Shown: positions 43,601 through 54,832, numbered from the stretch's first letter. The stretch: DNA of 64,000 nt from Pectobacterium brasiliense (GCF_013449685.1 NZ_JACDSF010000050.1:1-64000); one strand, 5' to 3'. The notes: a model not told the origin generated them from the sequence alone. Program-made: numbers and translations.

Positions 43601-44485
43601 TTACTTATCGGGCATCGCGGCGACGAGCGCGTCTAAAGAACGCAGCGTATTCAGCCCCAGCATTTCCCAAGATACGGTTGGACAGGGCGCGTACAGATCA
43701 ACGCCGTCAGCCAGTTGGTTCGGCAAAATCGGGCGCCGGGAATGATGCGAGCCGCTGTCCAAAATGGTCTGGATGAAGTCATGGCGTACCAGCTTGTAAC
43801 GTGCCAGTACCTGTTCATCATCTTCAACTTTTAAATAAAGGCCTTCCGAACGGTCCGATTTATCGGTTTGCTGCCAGCACAGCGCGAGCGGCAAACCTTC
43901 ACGCTGCACGGTGGATTCAAACGCGGTCTTCCAGTTCTGGCTTTTCGCCAGCGAACGGAACACCAGCTTCCACAGCAATGCCGGATTTGTTGGCATCTCC
44001 CCGGCGTAAAGCACCGGAACGGACAACACGGGCGAACCGGCCAGCATCGCGTGCCGGCGCGCTGTCGATAAAAAAATGCCCTCACGACGATCGTAAATAT
44101 CAAATTCGTGAAAGTAGTGCGGCAACCGGTCGTAAAACACGGAATGCTTGCTGTACGCCCATTCGCCGTACATCACGAAACGGTCTTCCAGCAGCTCAAG
44201 AAAACGCATTTCGTGCGCAGTAGCCCAGAACTTGAACGAGTTGAACTGCCGTTCCCGTGAGCCACCAGCCAGATAGTGGCCGCGCGACTGGAGCAGGAGT
44301 TCCGCCGTTTCATTGAAAGACACGCCGCTGTTCGCGCCGTCGATCTTTTCTTCGATCACGACGTAACGGCCTGCCAGCGCTTTCAGTGCAATTTGGTCCG
44401 ACGCATCATCGCCAGACTGTAAACGCGAACCTTCCAGATGCGGGGTACGTGGATACTTTAATAATGGTATTGAATGTAAATACAT
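43601..44485 (-). CDS. ATP-dependent RNA ligase
   Basis: A 294-residue nucleotidyltransferase. Motif I is VVIEEKIDGANSGVSF with Lys47 as the probable AMP acceptor. Motif III-like MYGEWAYSKHSVFY, motif IV SEGLYLKVEDD and motif V ARYKLVRHDF follow in correct order and spacing. The start at 44485 (MYLHSIPLLKYPRTPHLEGS) has GCAGGCGAAAAAC upstream; the longer reading adds 13 residues without a site. With the downstream HD-Pnk it forms a complete RNA repair set: the ligase seals 3'-OH to 5'-phosphate ends made by the partner. Natural substrates could be tRNAs cut by anticodon nucleases. A long leader without a gene lies upstream. Confidence 0.87.
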   Translation of the reverse strand: MYLHSIPLLKYPRTPHLEGSRLQSGDDASDQIALKALAGRYVVIEEKIDGANSGVSFNETAELLLQSRGHYLAGGSRERQFNSFKFWATAHEMRFLELLEDRFVMYGEWAYSKHSVFYDRLPHYFHEFDIYDRREGIFLSTARRHAMLAGSPVLSVPVLYAGEMPTNPALLWKLVFRSLAKSQNWKTAFESTVQREGLPLALCWQQTDKSDRSEGLYLKVEDDEQVLARYKLVRHDFIQTILDSGSHHSRRPILPNQLADGVDLYAPCPTVSWEMLGLNTLRSLDALVAAMPDK

Positions 44486-44981
44486 GTTTTTCGCCTGCTG
44501 CGTTATTGGCACAGCCAGGCCCATCTACGGTAAAAAAGAGGGCCGACGAACGTGTTCTGGCGCGAGTCAATAGCTGGCCGCTGGCATTCCAGAGGTCAGA
44601 GTCGCGGGGGAGGAAGCGGGAGGTTCATTTTCTGCTCCGCACAATAGCGGGGAAAACAGGAAACTCGTACCGCAGCCAACGCTGGCGCAGACTGCGCCGA
44701 ATCGAGGCTGCTTAATGCAGTCGTCGGCGGTTAGTGGGGGGCTGACGTACAGGGCACTTTAGGGCTCCAAATGACACATTGGGGGTGAGTAAACGGCGCG
44801 ATTCTAGCGAAGGAATTCTCCGACAACAAGTTTTTGTATAAAAAATGCTATTCTTTCCTGTAGTTGTAGAATGCGCTGTCACGTGTAAACGTGGTAAAAA
44901 GGCCAGAGGTTATCGACGTTAGCGTGATAAGAATGGCGCGTGGTGGGATAGGGGAGTGCATACAATGAATAGCAGGGGAAT
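44486..44981. other. Leader region of the RNA-repair operon and promoter of the next gene
   Basis: About 495 bases have no convincing gene. On the minus strand the 300 bases before the ligase are GC-rich and full of short complementary segments, for example GCGGAGCAG against CCTCCCGC at 44612-44636 and TGGCTG against CAGCC. This would fit a structured 5' leader or a small RNA. No sigma54 element, RtcR gene or tRNA-like module could be shown. The plus-strand side (44820-44980) is AT-richer and likely holds the promoter for the gene at 44985. Confidence 0.45.
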
Positions 44982-44984
44982 ATG

Positions 44985-45578
44985 ATGAAAATCAGTGTGA
45001 TAAAGAAAGGGATTGCGGTTCTGTTACTGGTGCTGCCGCTGTACGGTGTCGCAGAGACAAAGGATCCAGATTTGTTCGCTGGCTATACCACGCAGGATCT
45101 CACCGCGGCATTACCTGCGCGACTGTTGAACATGGTTCAGCGAGAGAAAGTGGTCGATGCGGCAAACCACATGGTGCAGACCGAGTATGTTGACCCTACG
45201 ACAGGCAATAAGGCGCTGGTTTCATTGTTTATGCTGCCGCCTGATAAAGATGGCAATGTTCCGATTGCCTCCAAGCCCAGCGATCTGGATGCAGTGATTG
45301 CGAGTACCGAAAAAGAGATGCTGCGCCAGCGTATTAAGCCCGACCAGCGTGCGGGAAACATTGACGGTGCGACGCCTTTTCGCTGCTTACAAACGATTCT
45401 GAATAACAAGGTTCTGCATTCGCTGTGTTCGACGCTGGTTAAAGGGCGCGTGCTGGAAGTACAGGCGATCAACACGGTCGATAATATTCAGGATGAAGTC
45501 GGGCTGAATAAGGTCATCGGGCAACAAAATGAATTTGTTATCGGGATGGGAAAAACGCTGCTGGCGCTTAAAAAGTAA
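44985..45578 (+). CDS. Periplasmic protein of about 197 residues, function unknown
   Basis: A signal peptide (VIKKGIAVLLLVLPLYGVAE) is followed by about 170 residues with two cysteines (TPFRCLQTIL and LHSLCSTLVKG) that may form a disulfide. The chain is mixed alpha/beta, with KALVSLFMLPPDKDG and a late ALLALKK end. ATG 44985 lies five bases behind AGGGGA and is preferred over 44982. The gene stands alone and a clear terminator follows. No family was recognised. Confidence 0.7.
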   Translation: MKISVIKKGIAVLLLVLPLYGVAETKDPDLFAGYTTQDLTAALPARLLNMVQREKVVDAANHMVQTEYVDPTTGNKALVSLFMLPPDKDGNVPIASKPSDLDAVIASTEKEMLRQRIKPDQRAGNIDGATPFRCLQTILNNKVLHSLCSTLVKGRVLEVQAINTVDNIQDEVGLNKVIGQQNEFVIGMGKTLLALKK

Positions 45579-45645
45579 TCAGCACTGACGTAGCAGGCAA
45601 ACGTCAGCGGTGACAGACCGCCACGGTTTCTCATCAACATTCCTG

Positions 45646-45673
45646 AGCGAAGGCGAGCACCTTCGCTTTTTTT
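45646..45673 (+). terminator. Rho-independent terminator
   Basis: GCGAAGG and CCTTCGC pair around CGAGCA and are followed by seven T. It closes the gene at 44985. Confidence 0.85.
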
Positions 45674-45721
45674 GCACCAAAACGCCCCTAGTTCTCCCTT
45701 GCTTCAGCACTGGAACACACT

Positions 45722-46126
45722 CTATGAACTTATCTTGGTAGTGCAGTAGCGCGCAATCTTCCATGATTCAGCTGCGTGCTTATGTAGCAGAAACAACTCC
45801 TGATAAGCCGCTGGAGTGACGATGCCCGTCGCTTTGTCTGTTTCTGTTCCCTCGGTAGCACTTCGAACGAATGCCCAGTCTGGGCTGATTTGCTCCACTT
45901 CCTTTATTTCATATTTCATACTGAAGCCGATTGTTTCAAATACGCTATTATAGGCAAGCTCAAGCTCATCCTTGCCTATTGATGCTGGTCTGCCCGGTCC
46001 CATAAGCACGCCATCATTAGTATATGTTTCGATTACAGCAGGGATGTCGGCACGATTGAAAGCTGTCAGATAAGCGACGGCTACTGCTTCAATTTTCACC
46101 AGTTCTTCATTCAATGTCTTACTCAT
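45722..46126 (-). CDS. NTF2-like protein (SnoaL/DUF4440 type)
   Basis: A 134-residue cone-shaped NTF2-fold protein. The pattern VAVAYLTAFNRADIPAVIETYTNDGVLMGPG, then GKDELELAYNSVF and WAFVRSATEGTE, is typical of SgcJ/SnoaL/DUF4440 proteins, in which a pocket binds a small hydrophobic ligand. Function varies widely in this group (isomerase, hydrolase, stress protein). It is divergent to a LysR regulator 264 bases away, which probably controls it. Confidence 0.78.
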   Translation of the reverse strand: MSKTLNEELVKIEAVAVAYLTAFNRADIPAVIETYTNDGVLMGPGRPASIGKDELELAYNSVFETIGFSMKYEIKEVEQISPDWAFVRSATEGTETDKATGIVTPAAYQELFLLHKHAAESWKIARYCTTKISS

Positions 46127-46389
46127 TATTATTCCTCACTAAGCGTGTTGCGTGGTTTCGGTATCCAGATAAGACAGACCGGGCAACCATATTCCCGGAA
46201 TCCTGATTCTGGCAGCCATTAGTGTTGGCGACCTAAAACTTGCTGGACACGATACTTGATAAGTTTTTGACCCGGCAGGGCCAGAAAACAATGCATTTGC
46301 TTAACATAATGCGTATTGATTAAGTAGACTAGATGTATAAAAATAATTAGCCTTATCATTTAAATGATAAATGGTGTAAGGAGAAAGCT

Positions 46390-47283
46390 TTGCGTCGCGA
46401 CGAAATTGCAGATCTGACAGCGTTCGTAGTTGTTGCTGAAGAACGCAGTTTTACCAAAGCTGCTCTCCGCCTGGGAATGGCGCAATCAGCCCTGAGCCAG
46501 ATAATTCGCCGTGTTGAGGAACGCCTGGGTTTACGATTACTCGCGCGCACGACACGGAGTGTCTCGCCAACAGAGGCTGGGAAACGCCTGCTTGAGAAGC
46601 TAGGTCCGATGTTTCATGAGCTTGACCTTGTGATTAGCTCTCTCGATGAGCTGCGCGACCGGCCTTCTGGAACTATTCGGCTCACGACGGTGGAACATGC
46701 GGCAAAGACCATACTCATGCCCGCCATTGAGAGATTACTACCAGAAAACCCCGATATTCATATTGAAATCAACGTTGATCATGCGCTGGTAGACGTTGTA
46801 GCCAATCAGTTTGATGCTGGCATTCGCCTTGGGGGAGAGATCGACAGGGACATGATTGCTATGCGAATTGGTCCAGATATCCCGATGGCAATCGTTGCCA
46901 GTCCGGCCTATCTGACAAGATTTCCGGCACCCAAAGTACCCACTGAGCTAATCGATCATAACGTCGTCAACTTCCGGCTGCCAACATCTGGCACAGTAAT
47001 AGGATGGCGCCTTATGAGTGACGGACGTGAAATAGAAGTTAGAGGTAAAGGACAACTGGTCGTGAATACTATTGAGCTACTGGTCAATGCAGTACTTGAT
47101 GGTCATGGTCTGGGATATATCCATCTTGATCAGGTGCAGGGATTTATTGACAACGGAGAACTTATCCAGGTACTCGATGAATTCACACCGGACATACCGG
47201 GTTATCATCTTTACTATCCTAACCGCAGGCACCACTCTTCTGCGTTCTCTTTACTCGTAGAAACCCTCCGATATTGCCACTAA
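46390..47283 (+). CDS. LysR-family transcriptional regulator
   Basis: A 297-residue LysR regulator. The N-terminal helix-turn-helix reads AFVVVAEERSFTKAALRLGMAQSALSQIIRRVEERLGLRLLARTTRSVSPTEAG; the effector domain starts with PSGTIRLTTVEHAAKTILMP. The first codon is TTG with GGAGAAAGC just upstream; no ATG in the frame fits. The sequence is close to the AaeR/YafC-like group that often pairs with NTF2-like proteins, oxidoreductases and similar detoxification genes. Its divergent neighbour at 45722 is the likely target. Confidence 0.88.
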   Translation: MRRDEIADLTAFVVVAEERSFTKAALRLGMAQSALSQIIRRVEERLGLRLLARTTRSVSPTEAGKRLLEKLGPMFHELDLVISSLDELRDRPSGTIRLTTVEHAAKTILMPAIERLLPENPDIHIEINVDHALVDVVANQFDAGIRLGGEIDRDMIAMRIGPDIPMAIVASPAYLTRFPAPKVPTELIDHNVVNFRLPTSGTVIGWRLMSDGREIEVRGKGQLVVNTIELLVNAVLDGHGLGYIHLDQVQGFIDNGELIQVLDEFTPDIPGYHLYYPNRRHHSSAFSLLVETLRYCH

Positions 47284-47380
47284 TCTGTTATATATTCTGC
47301 GATGGAAAATAATTTCCGAATTCCAAGCGGCCCCTTCATTACGAAATATATTCATTACGAAACGACACTGGATAAACGCT

Positions 47381-48463
47381 ATGCTTTTGTTACTCGTTTT
47401 GGCTGTGATAGCAGTCGCCGTTTACGGCTGGTTAAAACAGCCGCAGTATGTATCACCAGAGGTCAAGCCCCAGCCGGAAAACCCACTCTTTCTCGATGGC
47501 GCATTTCATAACCCAGTGGCTCGACCGACGGTCGATAGCCAGAACCGATTCACGCTGCTGTATCGCTTTCTTTTTGAGAAAGACGCTGGCGCGTTACCAG
47601 ATACCCTATTGCCGACGGAAAAAACCGATCTGCACCAGTTGAGTAAAACGGATAACGTCATCATCTGGATGGGCCATTCCAGCTATTTCATTCAACTGGA
47701 AGGGAAAACGTTCCTTCTGGATCCGGTATTTAGCGACAACGCTTCGCCGGTGCCACGCACCAACGTCGCCTTCAAGGGCAGCAATGTGTATGCACCGGAT
47801 GATGTTCCCACCATCGACTATCTGCTGATCACCCACGATCACTGGGATCATCTGGATTATCCTACGCTGAATGCGTTACGCGGGAAAATCCGCCGCATCG
47901 TCACGCCAACGGGCGTGGGTTCCTATTTTGTAAAATGGGGTTTCCCGCAGAAAGACATTACGGAAGGCGGCTGGTTCAGTTGTCTGAAAGAGAATGGTAT
48001 CGACATCCATGTGCTTCCGACACAGCATTTTTCTGGCCGGCTCCTTAAGCATAATCAAACGCTGTGGGGTTCATTTGCGCTGATCACGGAACAACATCGT
48101 CTGTATCTCGGCGGGGACAGCGGCTATGGTGCGCATTACAAAGCGATCGCTGAGCGTCTAGGCGGATTCGATATCGCGATACTGGAATGCGGGCAATACG
48201 ATCGGGACTGGCCCCACGTTCACATGACGCCGGAAGAAAGTGCGCAGGCGGCCAGTGATTTGCAGGCAAAAGCGGTACTACCGAGCCATAACAGCAAATT
48301 TAAGCTGGCGCACCACCGCTGGAACGATCCGCTGGAACGCATTTCGCAGGCTAGCCAAGATCAGGCCTGGCGGCTGATGACGCCCCGTATTGGTGAACGC
48401 GTTCAGGTCGATAACCCGCAGCAGACGTTTAGTCAGTGGTGGAATTTCAGTTCTATGAAGTGA
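47381..48463 (+). CDS. Metallo-beta-lactamase-fold hydrolase (NAPE-PLD/RomA-like)
   Basis: A 360-residue membrane-anchored hydrolase. One N-terminal membrane segment (LLLVLAVIAVAVYGWL) is followed by a metallo-beta-lactamase domain from about 95: VIIWMGHSSYFIQLEGKTFLLDPVF, the zinc motif LLITHDHWDHLD, PTQHFSGR, GGDSGYGAHY and HVHMTPEESAQ. The order matches N-acyl-phosphatidylethanolamine phospholipase D-like proteins. The active site probably faces the periplasm or outer leaflet of the membrane. A role in phospholipid or N-acyl lipid turnover is inferred from the family. The ribosome site before 47381 is weak. Confidence 0.85.
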   Translation: MLLLLVLAVIAVAVYGWLKQPQYVSPEVKPQPENPLFLDGAFHNPVARPTVDSQNRFTLLYRFLFEKDAGALPDTLLPTEKTDLHQLSKTDNVIIWMGHSSYFIQLEGKTFLLDPVFSDNASPVPRTNVAFKGSNVYAPDDVPTIDYLLITHDHWDHLDYPTLNALRGKIRRIVTPTGVGSYFVKWGFPQKDITEGGWFSCLKENGIDIHVLPTQHFSGRLLKHNQTLWGSFALITEQHRLYLGGDSGYGAHYKAIAERLGGFDIAILECGQYDRDWPHVHMTPEESAQAASDLQAKAVLPSHNSKFKLAHHRWNDPLERISQASQDQAWRLMTPRIGERVQVDNPQQTFSQWWNFSSMK

Positions 48464-48488
48464 TGCTGCATATCTCAACGAATCTATG

Positions 48489-48657
48489 CTGTGTCCCTTA
48501 ACTATTTATTGTTCAACTCAGCATGGGTAATAACTGTGCAAAAAAGCTTTTAAACGATAAAAATCGCTCCAGAAACGCTTAATATTCAACCAAAAATCAC
48601 ATTTCGGAAAGGGCACCTACAGTACTTTTTGGTATGTGAGGAGGTTAAGGGACACAC
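48489..48657. repeat. MITE-like repeat, about 170 bases
   Basis: The ends are inverted copies: CTGTGTCCCTTAAC at the left and GTTAAGGGACACA at the right. The interior (about 140 AT-rich bases) has no gene. A related left end lies at 1-46 of the window (on the opposite strand). Such short elements with conserved ends and no transposase are moved in trans by an insertion sequence with the same ends. The parent element is not in this window. Confidence 0.7.
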
Positions 48658-48682
48658 TCTAGCTAACGATCCTCTGAATCAA

Positions 48683-48711
48683 TAAAAGCCTGCCCGATGT
48701 GATCAGGCAGG
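48683..48711 (-). terminator. Terminator of the potassium transporter gene
   Basis: On the minus strand GCCTGCC and GGCAGGC pair around TGATCACATCG and are followed by TTTTATT. It lies eight bases behind the stop. Confidence 0.8.
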
Positions 48712-48718
48712 CATAATG

Positions 48719-50194
48719 CTATGCGCGCCAGAAGAAACGTGAAAAAAGCATCAAAATAGGGTAAATCTCCAAGCGTCCCATTATCATCGCTGCACACATT
48801 AAATATTTAGCCTCATCTTTGAGAGTACCAAACGTTGAGGCTGTTTCACCAAACCCTAATCCCATATTGTTAATGCATGCCGCGACGGTAGCAAACGAGG
48901 TGAGTAAATCATATCCCATCATATTCAGTACCCAGATGAAAAAGATTGTGAAAAGCATATAAAGGAAGAAGAAACTCCATACAGAATGCATGACACGATC
49001 ATTCACCGTACTGCCACCTACTTTTATATTCATTAATGCACGTGGATGAGCCAGTTGATGTAATTCATGCCGACTTTGCTTCAGCAAAATCAAAAAACGT
49101 AATGTTTTAATGCCACCACATGTTGAACCAACACACCCCCCAAAAAAACTCATAAATAACAAAAACACAATAGTGTGAGTTGGCCAGTTCGCATAATCAG
49201 CGGTTGCCAGACCGTTATCAGTCATCATGGAACTTGCAAGGAAAAAGGCATGGATGAAACTATCAAACATGTTATACATCCCCGCGTGCCATACTTGCCA
49301 GGTAGTGAGGAGAACAACAATACATGTCACCAGCAGAAAGAAACGAAGTTCGGCATTACGCTGAAAAGGTTTCAGGGTACGTTTAGTGATAGCGATATAC
49401 CATAAGGTAAAATTAAATGCGGAAAGCAGCGAAAATAAACCCGCAACGAATTCAATAGCATGGTTGTTGTAAAAACCGATACTTTCCGTTTGGGTCGAGA
49501 AACCGCCTAGTGATACAGTTGATAAACCATGACACAGTGCGTCAAAAGCAGGCATCCCCGCAAGCATGTAAGAAAAAGTACAGGCTAATCCGAGCAGTGA
49601 ATATGTTAACCAGAGACTGCGTGATGTATCTGCCAGTCGAGGCGTCAGTTTTTCTTCTTTAAAAGGACCTGGCATTTCCGACTGATAAAGTTTTGCTCCA
49701 CCAATACCTAATAAAGGGAGTACTGCAACGGCAAGGACAATAACCCCCAAACCGCCAATAAAATTCAGTTGAGCTCGATAATAAAGATAGGCATGTGGCA
49801 GTGAACTAACATCAGCTACAACGGTAGCGCCAGTTGTGGTTATACCGGAAACGCCTTCAAATAATGCATCGGCAAAGCTTAAGTTCAGTGCGTCATCCTG
49901 CCATATCGGAATGGCGCTAATAAGAGAAAATAATATCCAAAACAGGACGATAATGATAAATCCATCTCGGGTTCGTAGTTGTATTCCTGCTCGCCGGGTC
50001 AGAACCCAGGCGATGCCTCCGAGAGAAAAAAAAGTAATGAACGTACTGAGAAAAACAAAAAAACTCTTCTCTTTGTTCAGCAATGCAATAACCATCGGTG
50101 GCAGCATGGAAAAACTGTATAAAAAAACTAAAAAACCACAGATATGTGTTACTACACGAATTTGGGATGAATTAATAGAATAATAGTTTTTCAA
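48719..50194 (-). CDS. TrkH/TrkG-family potassium transporter
   Basis: A 491-residue membrane protein with four M1-P-M2 repeats. The selectivity-filter regions are visible: LFEGVSGITTTGATVV, CHGLSTVSLGGFST, LASSMMTDNGLATADY and CINNMGLGFGETAS. It opens MKNYYSINSSQIRVVTHICGF and lies alone, not beside fadBA as the core trkH does. GC content is clearly lower than the surrounding genes, as with TrkG genes carried on prophages, so transfer is likely. It needs TrkA and possibly TrkE (SapD) from elsewhere for activity. The MITE-like repeat sits 60 bases behind its stop. Confidence 0.9.
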   Translation of the reverse strand: MKNYYSINSSQIRVVTHICGFLVFLYSFSMLPPMVIALLNKEKSFFVFLSTFITFFSLGGIAWVLTRRAGIQLRTRDGFIIIVLFWILFSLISAIPIWQDDALNLSFADALFEGVSGITTTGATVVADVSSLPHAYLYYRAQLNFIGGLGVIVLAVAVLPLLGIGGAKLYQSEMPGPFKEEKLTPRLADTSRSLWLTYSLLGLACTFSYMLAGMPAFDALCHGLSTVSLGGFSTQTESIGFYNNHAIEFVAGLFSLLSAFNFTLWYIAITKRTLKPFQRNAELRFFLLVTCIVVLLTTWQVWHAGMYNMFDSFIHAFFLASSMMTDNGLATADYANWPTHTIVFLLFMSFFGGCVGSTCGGIKTLRFLILLKQSRHELHQLAHPRALMNIKVGGSTVNDRVMHSVWSFFFLYMLFTIFFIWVLNMMGYDLLTSFATVAACINNMGLGFGETASTFGTLKDEAKYLMCAAMIMGRLEIYPILMLFSRFFWRA

Positions 50195-50218
50195 ACGAAA
50201 GCTCCCAAATTAAAAATG

Positions 50219-50244
50219 AAAATCCACGCAACTGCGTGGATTTT
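50219..50244 (-). terminator. Terminator of ychF
   Basis: AAAATCCACGC and GCGTGGATTTT pair around AACT and work in both directions. It separates ychF from the potassium transporter promoter. Confidence 0.8.
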
Positions 50245-50302
50245 ATGAGGTTTGTTAGTCTGCATACAATGCTGTGATATCGCATGAGACAACAGAAGTA
50301 AT

Positions 50303-51394
50303 TTAGACGTTGAACAGGAAGTTCATCACATCGCCATCTTTAACGATGTATTCCTTGCCTTCTGAACGCATTTTTCCGGCTTCTTTTGCGCCTTGTTCAC
50401 CCTTGTAGGTGATGAAGTCTTCATAGGCGATAGTCTGGGCGCGGATGAAGCCTTTTTCGAAGTCGGTGTGAATCTTACCGGCGGCCTGCGGGGCGGTAGC
50501 GCCGACAGGGATGGTCCAGGCACGAACTTCTTTCACGCCAGCGGTGAAGTAAGTTTGCAGGTTCAGCAGCTCATAGCCCGCACGGATTACGCGGTTCAGA
50601 CCCGGCTCTTCTAACCCTAATTCAGCCATGAACTCTTCACGGTCAGCATCGTCCAGCTCGGCAATATCCGATTCAACGGCGGCGCAGACGGCCACAACGA
50701 CAGAGCCTTCAGCGGCTGCGATTTCACGCACTTTATCGAGGTATGGATTGTTTTCGAAACCGTCTTCGTTAACGTTAGCGATGTACATCGTTGGTTTCAG
50801 CGTCAGGAAACTCAGGTAGCGGATGGCCGCTTTATCTTCATCGCTTAAATCCAGCGAACGCAGCATGCCAGCGTTTTCCAATTGTGGTAAACACTTCTCC
50901 AGCGCGGCCAGCTCAGCTTTAGCATCTTTATCGCCGCCTTTGGCTCTCTTCTGCACGCGATGAATCGCGCGTTCACAGGTGTCGAGGTCAGACAGTGCTA
51001 ATTCAGTGTTGATGACTTCGATATCATCAGCCGGATCAACTTTGTTGTTTACGTGGATAATGTTGTCGTTTTCGAAGCAGCGTACAACGTGGCCGATGGC
51101 TTCCGTTTCACGAATGTTGGTCAGGAACTGGTTACCCAAACCTTCACCTTTGGACGCGCCTTTTACCAGACCAGCGATATCAACAAATTCCATGGTGGTA
51201 GGGAGGATACGCTGTGGCTTAACGATTTCAGCCAGCTTGTCCAGACGTGGATCGGGCATTGGCACTACGCCAGTGTTCGGCTCGATGGTACAAAACGGGA
51301 AGTTGGCCGCTTCGATGCCGGCTTTGGTCAACGCATTGAACAGAGTGGATTTACCGACGTTAGGCAGCCCAACGATACCGCATTTGAATCCCAT
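50303..51394 (-). CDS. ychF: Obg-family ATPase YchF
   Basis: A 363-residue translation-associated P-loop ATPase (OLA1 homologue). G1 is [18 protein letters not shown]3 [15 protein letters not shown]4 region NVNED in place of NKxD, consistent with ATP preference. The TGS domain closes the protein ([15 protein letters not shown] and ending NFLFNV). Full length. It lies behind pth on the same strand, as in other enterobacteria, and both concern ribosome and peptidyl-tRNA quality. Confidence 0.97.
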   Translation of the reverse strand: MGFKCGIVGLPNVGKSTLFNALTKAGIEAANFPFCTIEPNTGVVPMPDPRLDKLAEIVKPQRILPTTMEFVDIAGLVKGASKGEGLGNQFLTNIRETEAIGHVVRCFENDNIIHVNNKVDPADDIEVINTELALSDLDTCERAIHRVQKRAKGGDKDAKAELAALEKCLPQLENAGMLRSLDLSDEDKAAIRYLSFLTLKPTMYIANVNEDGFENNPYLDKVREIAAAEGSVVVAVCAAVESDIAELDDADREEFMAELGLEEPGLNRVIRAGYELLNLQTYFTAGVKEVRAWTIPVGATAPQAAGKIHTDFEKGFIRAQTIAYEDFITYKGEQGAKEAGKMRSEGKEYIVKDGDVMNFLFNV

Positions 51395-51523
51395 GTTTAT
51401 ATCACCTTAAATAACTTATTAATCAGGCAATTACTATCTATTGCCTGTCAGAATGGAAATATTTCGGCAGATTATACACGGAATGGCGATTTATCTCGAT
51501 CTGCCATCCGCATTCTGACTAGA

Positions 51524-52111
51524 TTATGCCGCTTTGAAGGCATGCAAGCGGTTCATCGCTTTGATCATGTCTTCTTTCATCAGGATTTCTGTGCAGCGTA
51601 CGGCTTCGTCAATGGCATCGTCGATCAGCGTCTGTTCGCTCGTCGGCGGTTTGCCCAGCACAAAGCCAGTCACTTTGCTTTTATCACCCGGATGGCCGAT
51701 ACCGATGCGTAAACGATGGAAATTCGGGTTGTTACCCAATTTACTGATGATGTCTTTCAGACCGTTATGGCCGCCGTGTCCGCCGCCTAGCTTAAGTTTG
51801 GCAATTCCCGGTAATAAATCCAGTTCATCGTGTGCAACCAGAATTTCATCAGGCTGGATACGGTAGAAGGTGGCCATTGCCGCGACGGCTTTGCCGCTCA
51901 GGTTCATGAACGTGGTGGGAACCAGCAGACGGACATCTTGCCCAGCCAGATTAAGGCGGGAGGTGTAACCAAAAAATTTGCTTTCTTCTTTCAGCGGCTG
52001 ACGGTAAGCGTCCGCCAGACGATCGACAAACCAGGCTCCCGCATTATGGCGGGTGGCGGCGTATTCAGCGCCGGGATTCGCTAGGCCGACAATTAATTTA
52101 ATGCTGCTCAC
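51524..52111 (-). CDS. pth: Peptidyl-tRNA hydrolase
   Basis: A 195-residue enzyme that releases peptides from peptidyl-tRNAs dropped by the ribosome. The N-terminus [26 protein letters not shown] carries the catalytic His22, and [19 protein letters not shown] and [13 protein letters not shown] follow with the Asn, Asp and His-binding loops. Full length, next to ychF and divergent to ychH in the conserved order. Confidence 0.97.
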   Translation of the reverse strand: MSSIKLIVGLANPGAEYAATRHNAGAWFVDRLADAYRQPLKEESKFFGYTSRLNLAGQDVRLLVPTTFMNLSGKAVAAMATFYRIQPDEILVAHDELDLLPGIAKLKLGGGHGGHNGLKDIISKLGNNPNFHRLRIGIGHPGDKSKVTGFVLGKPPTSEQTLIDDAIDEAVRCTEILMKEDMIKAMNRLHAFKAA

Positions 52112-52425
52112 GGTATATTCCAGATTACGTGCTTAAACTGACGCAGGGTAGCGTGATAAACGAAAGCGCTAGTTTACACACCGCATGAGGTATAGCCAAA
52201 TATCGGTGTTGGAATGTAAAAATAATGTTATTTGTTTAGTGATGTGATTATTCGGATTTTTGTCTATTTGTTTGTTTAAACGTAAAAAAATATTAATCAT
52301 CCCCCTTATCTGTGATCCCTCCCGCAATCATCTAAGTACATTATTGCCTATAATTACATCAATAATAAGAGAGTAAACAGTAATGGCACTCCGATTCATC
52401 CACAGAATTAATCTGGAGGTGGCAG
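52112..52425. promoter_or_regulatory. Divergent promoter region of pth and ychH
   Basis: A 314-base AT-rich gap without a gene. The segment TTGCCTATAATTACATC near 52343 could hold a -10 element for ychH (TATAAT at 52348-52353). Nothing else distinctive was seen. Confidence 0.4.
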
Positions 52426-52695
52426 ATGAAACGCAAGAACGTGACAGTACTAGGTAATGTATTGATGGGTATCGGGATGATCATGATGATTGGCGGCATC
52501 GGTTTTTCTATCGCCAGCCAGTTCCCGAAACTGAATGTTCCTGAATATATGACTTACATTGATCTGGTCAGTATTTTTTCTGGCGCAATATTTTGGTTGG
52601 CGGGGGCGCGTATTAGCGGGCGTGAAGAAGTCGCGGATCGTTACTGGTGGGTTAAGCACTTTGATAAGCGTTGTCGCCGCCAACGTCACCCATAA
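52426..52695 (+). CDS. ychH: Stress-related inner-membrane protein YchH
   Basis: An 89-residue protein with two membrane segments (LMGIGMIMMIGGIGFSIAS and LVSIFSGAIFWLAG) and a basic C-terminus (ISGREEVADRYWWVKHFDKRCRR). The start follows GGAGGTGGCAG. The location between pth and prs, in the same orientation as in E. coli, supports the name. It is a small membrane protein tied to stress and biofilm responses in E. coli; its molecular role is unknown. Confidence 0.88.
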   Translation: MKRKNVTVLGNVLMGIGMIMMIGGIGFSIASQFPKLNVPEYMTYIDLVSIFSGAIFWLAGARISGREEVADRYWWVKHFDKRCRRQRHP

Positions 52696-52738
52696 CCGTT
52701 AAGGCGCCATAGGCGTGAATGAAAATTGAACATGAGAG

Positions 52739-52771
52739 CCGCTGTAGCTTTGCTATGGCGGTTTTTTGTTT
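52739..52771 (+). terminator. Terminator of ychH
   Basis: CCGCTGTAGC pairs with GCTATGGCGG around TTT and TTTTTTGTTTTT follows. Confidence 0.8.
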
Positions 52772-52809
52772 TTATAGCGATAGCGTTTTTACAGTGATGA
52801 AAATAAGAA

Positions 52810-52831
52810 AGCCACCTTGTTACAGGTGGCT
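52810..52831 (-). terminator. Terminator of prs
   Basis: AGCCACCT and AGGTGGCT pair around TGTTAC; on the minus strand CTTTCTTATTTTC follows. Confidence 0.7.
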
Positions 52832-52874
52832 CCCTCATTATCGTTTTTGAACGGGGTTACCCGATCAGCAGCGA

Positions 52875-54832
<1,958 letters not shown>

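Noticed and set aside
44486-44900. Sigma54 promoter or tRNA-like RNA upstream of the RNA ligase
   Set aside because: No TGGCAC-N5-TTGC-like element at the right spacing and no T-arm-like sequence could be found on the minus strand.
46390-47283. Frameshift in the LysR gene because of the missing ATG
   Set aside because: A TTG start with GGAG at the right distance gives the normal N-terminus, so the gene is intact.
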